Below, piece by piece: positions 23,263 to 24,805 of a stretch of DNA of 24,805 nt (its first letter is position 1; every line of letters begins with the position of its first letter). The DNA lies in NCBI GenBank assembly GCA_002502785.1, contig DAQG01000082.1, positions 1-24,805 of the forward strand. The letters are read 5' to 3'. The stretch comes from Methanothrix harundinacea (lineage in GTDB: Archaea > Halobacteriota > Methanosarcinia > Methanotrichales > Methanotrichaceae). The translations under genes were made by a program, and so were the position numbers. The notes below the pieces were generated by a model. That model ran no database searches. It saw nothing but the letters and a program-made list of their open reading frames with translations, and was not told where the DNA came from.

Positions 23263-24074
23263 CCGGATTTACGGGAGGAAGTGAGAACGGGTCGAGGGAG
23301 AACCGGGCGGCCAGGGCTTTGGCGGCGGCAGAGGCCCTGAAGAGGGGGGAGGTCGTCCTCCTCTACGACTTCGACGACCGGGAGCGGGAGACTGACCTCG
23401 TCATAGCCGCAGAGTTTGTGACCCCCAAGCATGTCTGGCAGCTTCGGCGGGATGCTGGCGGCCTCGTCTGCGTTGCCATCGATCCGGTCGCCTGCTCGAA
23501 TCTGGGGCTTCCCTACATCGCTGACGTCCTTAAGTTCGCATCAGCCTCGGCCACGGGCGACGAGGGTTGGACCGGCCGCGAAAACATGAGCATCGGAGGA
23601 GGGGAAAGAGGTGGCTTCGGGGCGATCGAGTCCCTCTGTGAGCGGGAGGGCGACATCCCCTACGACTCCAAGTCCTCCTTCTCTATTTGGGTCAACCACC
23701 GCGATACCTTCACCGGGATCACAGACATCGACCGGGCCCTCACCATCAAAAGGCTCGCAGAGGTCGCAAGATCTGCCATGAACGGCGGGTCGGTCGACTT
23801 TGGCTCCGAGTTCAGGTCTCCGGGCCACGTCCCCCTTCTCCGAGCAGCCCCCAGCCTTCTCGCCGAAAGGAGGGGGCAGACGGAGCTATCCATCGTCCTA
23901 GCCAGGGCCGCAAAGGTCGCCCCGGCCGTAGTTGTCTGCGAGATGCTGGACGGCAAGACGGGCCGGGCTCTATCGAAGGAGGGGGCGATGAGGTATGCCG
24001 ATGATAGGAACCTCGCCTTCGTCGAGGGTGAGGACGTTCTGGGGCTTTGCGAGGATATAGAGGAACTGATTTAG
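23259..24074 (+). CDS. ribB: 3,4-dihydroxy-2-butanone-4-phosphate synthase
   Basis: 271 residues. RibB converts ribulose-5-phosphate to DHBP and formate, the four-carbon half of riboflavin's xylene ring. Motifs: YDFDDRERETDLVIAAEFVT (family DRE-x-E/E-x-DL acidic cluster), SIWVNHRDTFTGITDIDRALTIKRLA (archaeal variant of the catalytic segment), FRSPGHVPLLRA (His/Arg phosphate region), and TELSIVLARAAKVAPAVVVCEML. The N-terminal 15 residues are variable. Its ATG overlaps the ribK stop by four bases, so the two riboflavin genes are translationally coupled. No GTP cyclohydrolase II domain is fused. Confidence 0.95.
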   Translation: MTGFTGGSENGSRENRAARALAAAEALKRGEVVLLYDFDDRERETDLVIAAEFVTPKHVWQLRRDAGGLVCVAIDPVACSNLGLPYIADVLKFASASATGDEGWTGRENMSIGGGERGGFGAIESLCEREGDIPYDSKSSFSIWVNHRDTFTGITDIDRALTIKRLAEVARSAMNGGSVDFGSEFRSPGHVPLLRAAPSLLAERRGQTELSIVLARAAKVAPAVVVCEMLDGKTGRALSKEGAMRYADDRNLAFVEGEDVLGLCEDIEELI

Positions 24075-24094
24075 GCTGTTTTGCGGGCGGCGAC

Positions 24095-24105
24095 GGAAAA
24101 AAAGA
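24095..24105 (-). terminator. T7 tract after the small minus-strand gene
   Basis: The minus strand reads CTTTTTTTCC, 14 bases after the stop at 24117; a run of seven T fits archaeal intrinsic termination. The gap 24075-24116 holds nothing else. Confidence 0.4.
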
Positions 24106-24116
24106 AGAAGATGGCG

Positions 24117-24371
24117 TCAGCCCTTCAGCCATCTGATGACGACATCTTTCTGGACCGGGCCTTCACATTTCGGGTACAAAGGCCACCTGTGAATGACCCA
24201 ATAATCATCTCCGACGTCGTCACAGCACTCGGCCTTCACCCACTCGCCTCCATGGACCAAAATGATGCAAGAAATGCCCGTGTTCGGTATGTCGGCGATT
24301 TCCATGACGATCGTATCGCGGTTTTGGACCAGCTCGATCAATTCTGAGATACTTATTATTTCGCTCGTCAA
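24117..24371 (-). CDS. Small hypothetical protein
   Basis: 84 residues from TTG 24371. I do not recognise it. It has an amphipathic start (ISISELIELVQNRDTIVMEIADI), a middle strand (SCIILVHGGEWVKAECCDDVGDD), and a tail with WVIHRWPLYPKCEGPVQKDVVIRWLKG. It has Cys at CC and KC, few charged low-complexity stretches, and reads like a folded small protein. SD-like GGTGGG lies just before the TTG. A TATA-like CTATAAATAC is further up (about 24483-24494), giving a leader of roughly 80 bases. Followed by a T7 tract. Unknown function; neighbours give no firm hint. Confidence 0.55.
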   Translation of the reverse strand: MTSEIISISELIELVQNRDTIVMEIADIPNTGISCIILVHGGEWVKAECCDDVGDDYWVIHRWPLYPKCEGPVQKDVVIRWLKG

Positions 24372-24524
24372 TTAGGACCCACCAGATAGGTTTTGATGGA
24401 ATTGCCATCTGAGATTAACAAATATTTTGCAGTTCGTTATGCAGATTAGACCGAAAAAGTATCTTGACATTTTTCTATCTCATGTATTTATAGATATTTT
24501 GGGCGCGGTCTTTTTGAGCTTTAT
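24372..24524 (-). promoter_or_regulatory. AT-rich gap before the small hypothetical gene
   Basis: 153 bases. It contains a TATA-like CTATAAATAC on the minus strand (about 24484-24494) and the end of the TPR gene on the right. A 32-codon minus-strand frame starts at an ATG near 24466 and stops with TAA immediately before TTG 24371. It might be a leader peptide, but there is no supporting SD. Confidence 0.35.
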
Positions 24525-24805
24525 TCAATGGACGAGCTTTTTGTTATGGCAGACTCTGGCCAGCAGAGGCTCAATCTCGATCGCCTTGTTGTAGCAAGCT
24601 ATCGCCTCATCGTTTCTCCCGAGCATGCAATAGACGTTGCCCTTAGTGTTCCAAGTCAAACCGTTCTCTGGGTTTATGGCCATCGACCTTCCGCAACATT
24701 CTAAGGATTCCTCATATTTCCGCTGGTGGTAGAGAATATCAGCCTTAGCGCTCCACGCCTCCCAGCTATCTGGATCTTTTTTCAGGCTCTTCGCTATTTC
24801 CTGTG
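24525..24805 (-). CDS. TPR-repeat protein (5' end outside window)
   Basis: The C-terminal 93 codons of a tetratricopeptide-repeat protein. Repeats are visible as PDSWEAWSAKADILYHQRKYEESLECCGRSM, then NPENGLTWNTKGNVYCMLGRNDEAIACYNKAI, with the canonical W/L-G-Y-A-P positions; each is stated only by its key residues (two full 34-residue units plus part of a third). It ends in CHNKKLVH and TGA at 24525. TPR proteins mediate protein-protein contacts; no partner can be inferred. Methanogen genomes of this type carry many such proteins. Confidence 0.88.
   Translation of the reverse strand, partial: QEIAKSLKKDPDSWEAWSAKADILYHQRKYEESLECCGRSMAINPENGLTWNTKGNVYCMLGRNDEAIACYNKAIEIEPLLARVCHNKKLVH

Overview
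The window is a piece of a euryarchaeal chromosome, most likely from an acetoclastic or related methanogen (Methanothrix/Methanosarcinales type). Direct reasons: archaeal ribosomal and RNA-polymerase genes (S13-S4-S11-RpoD, L21e-RpoF), an RpoD subunit carrying two complete 4Fe-4S cysteine sets, a PAN proteasome ATPase, MBF1, Pus10 and TrmY, AMP phosphorylase, a CTP-dependent riboflavin kinase, and archaeal TATA boxes with GGAGG/GGTGAT ribosome-binding sites. The genus-level guess is inference only.

Layout. 1-2410: AT-richer accessory edge with a truncated exported pentapeptide-repeat membrane protein (minus) and a small secreted protein with a Lipoprotein_15-like repeat (plus), separated by a very AT-rich gap. 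2455-10317: a long minus-strand information-processing block. In transcription order it is TrmY, Pus10, L21e, RpoF, DUF655, RsmA/KsgA, AroA (own promoter), then S13, S4, S11, RpoD and tRNA-Leu(GAG). 10429-14245 (plus): an exported module of a subtilisin-family protease, translationally coupled to a secreted eight-repeat FG-GAP propeller, then a small secreted protein with its own promoter. 14271-14969: a PAC2-family protein. 15007-18302 (minus): DUF89 phosphatase, HDAC-fold protein and AMP phosphorylase. 18375-21134 (minus): a tightly overlapping operon MBF1, YrdC/TsaC, COG1665-like nucleotidyltransferase and an unrecognised HExxH protein. 21194-24074 (plus): PAN, then riboflavin kinase and DHBP synthase overlapping by ATGA. 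24117-24805 (minus): a small hypothetical protein and the end of a TPR protein.

How genes work together. Pus10 and TrmY are consecutive enzymes for tRNA position 54. RibB and RibK act in riboflavin/FMN synthesis. RsmA, DUF655, L21e and RpoF form a familiar ribosome/RNA cluster. PAN and MBF1 are divergent with interleaved TATA boxes.

Least described parts: (i) the HExxH protein at the end of the MBF1-TsaC-nucleotidyltransferase operon, (ii) the protease-propeller pair, (iii) the HDAC-fold protein lacking the usual catalytic Tyr and coupled to a DUF89 phosphatase. I saw no CRISPR array, insertion sequence, integrase, or phage gene. No gene-free stretch exceeds 300 bases; the longest is 1744-2008.
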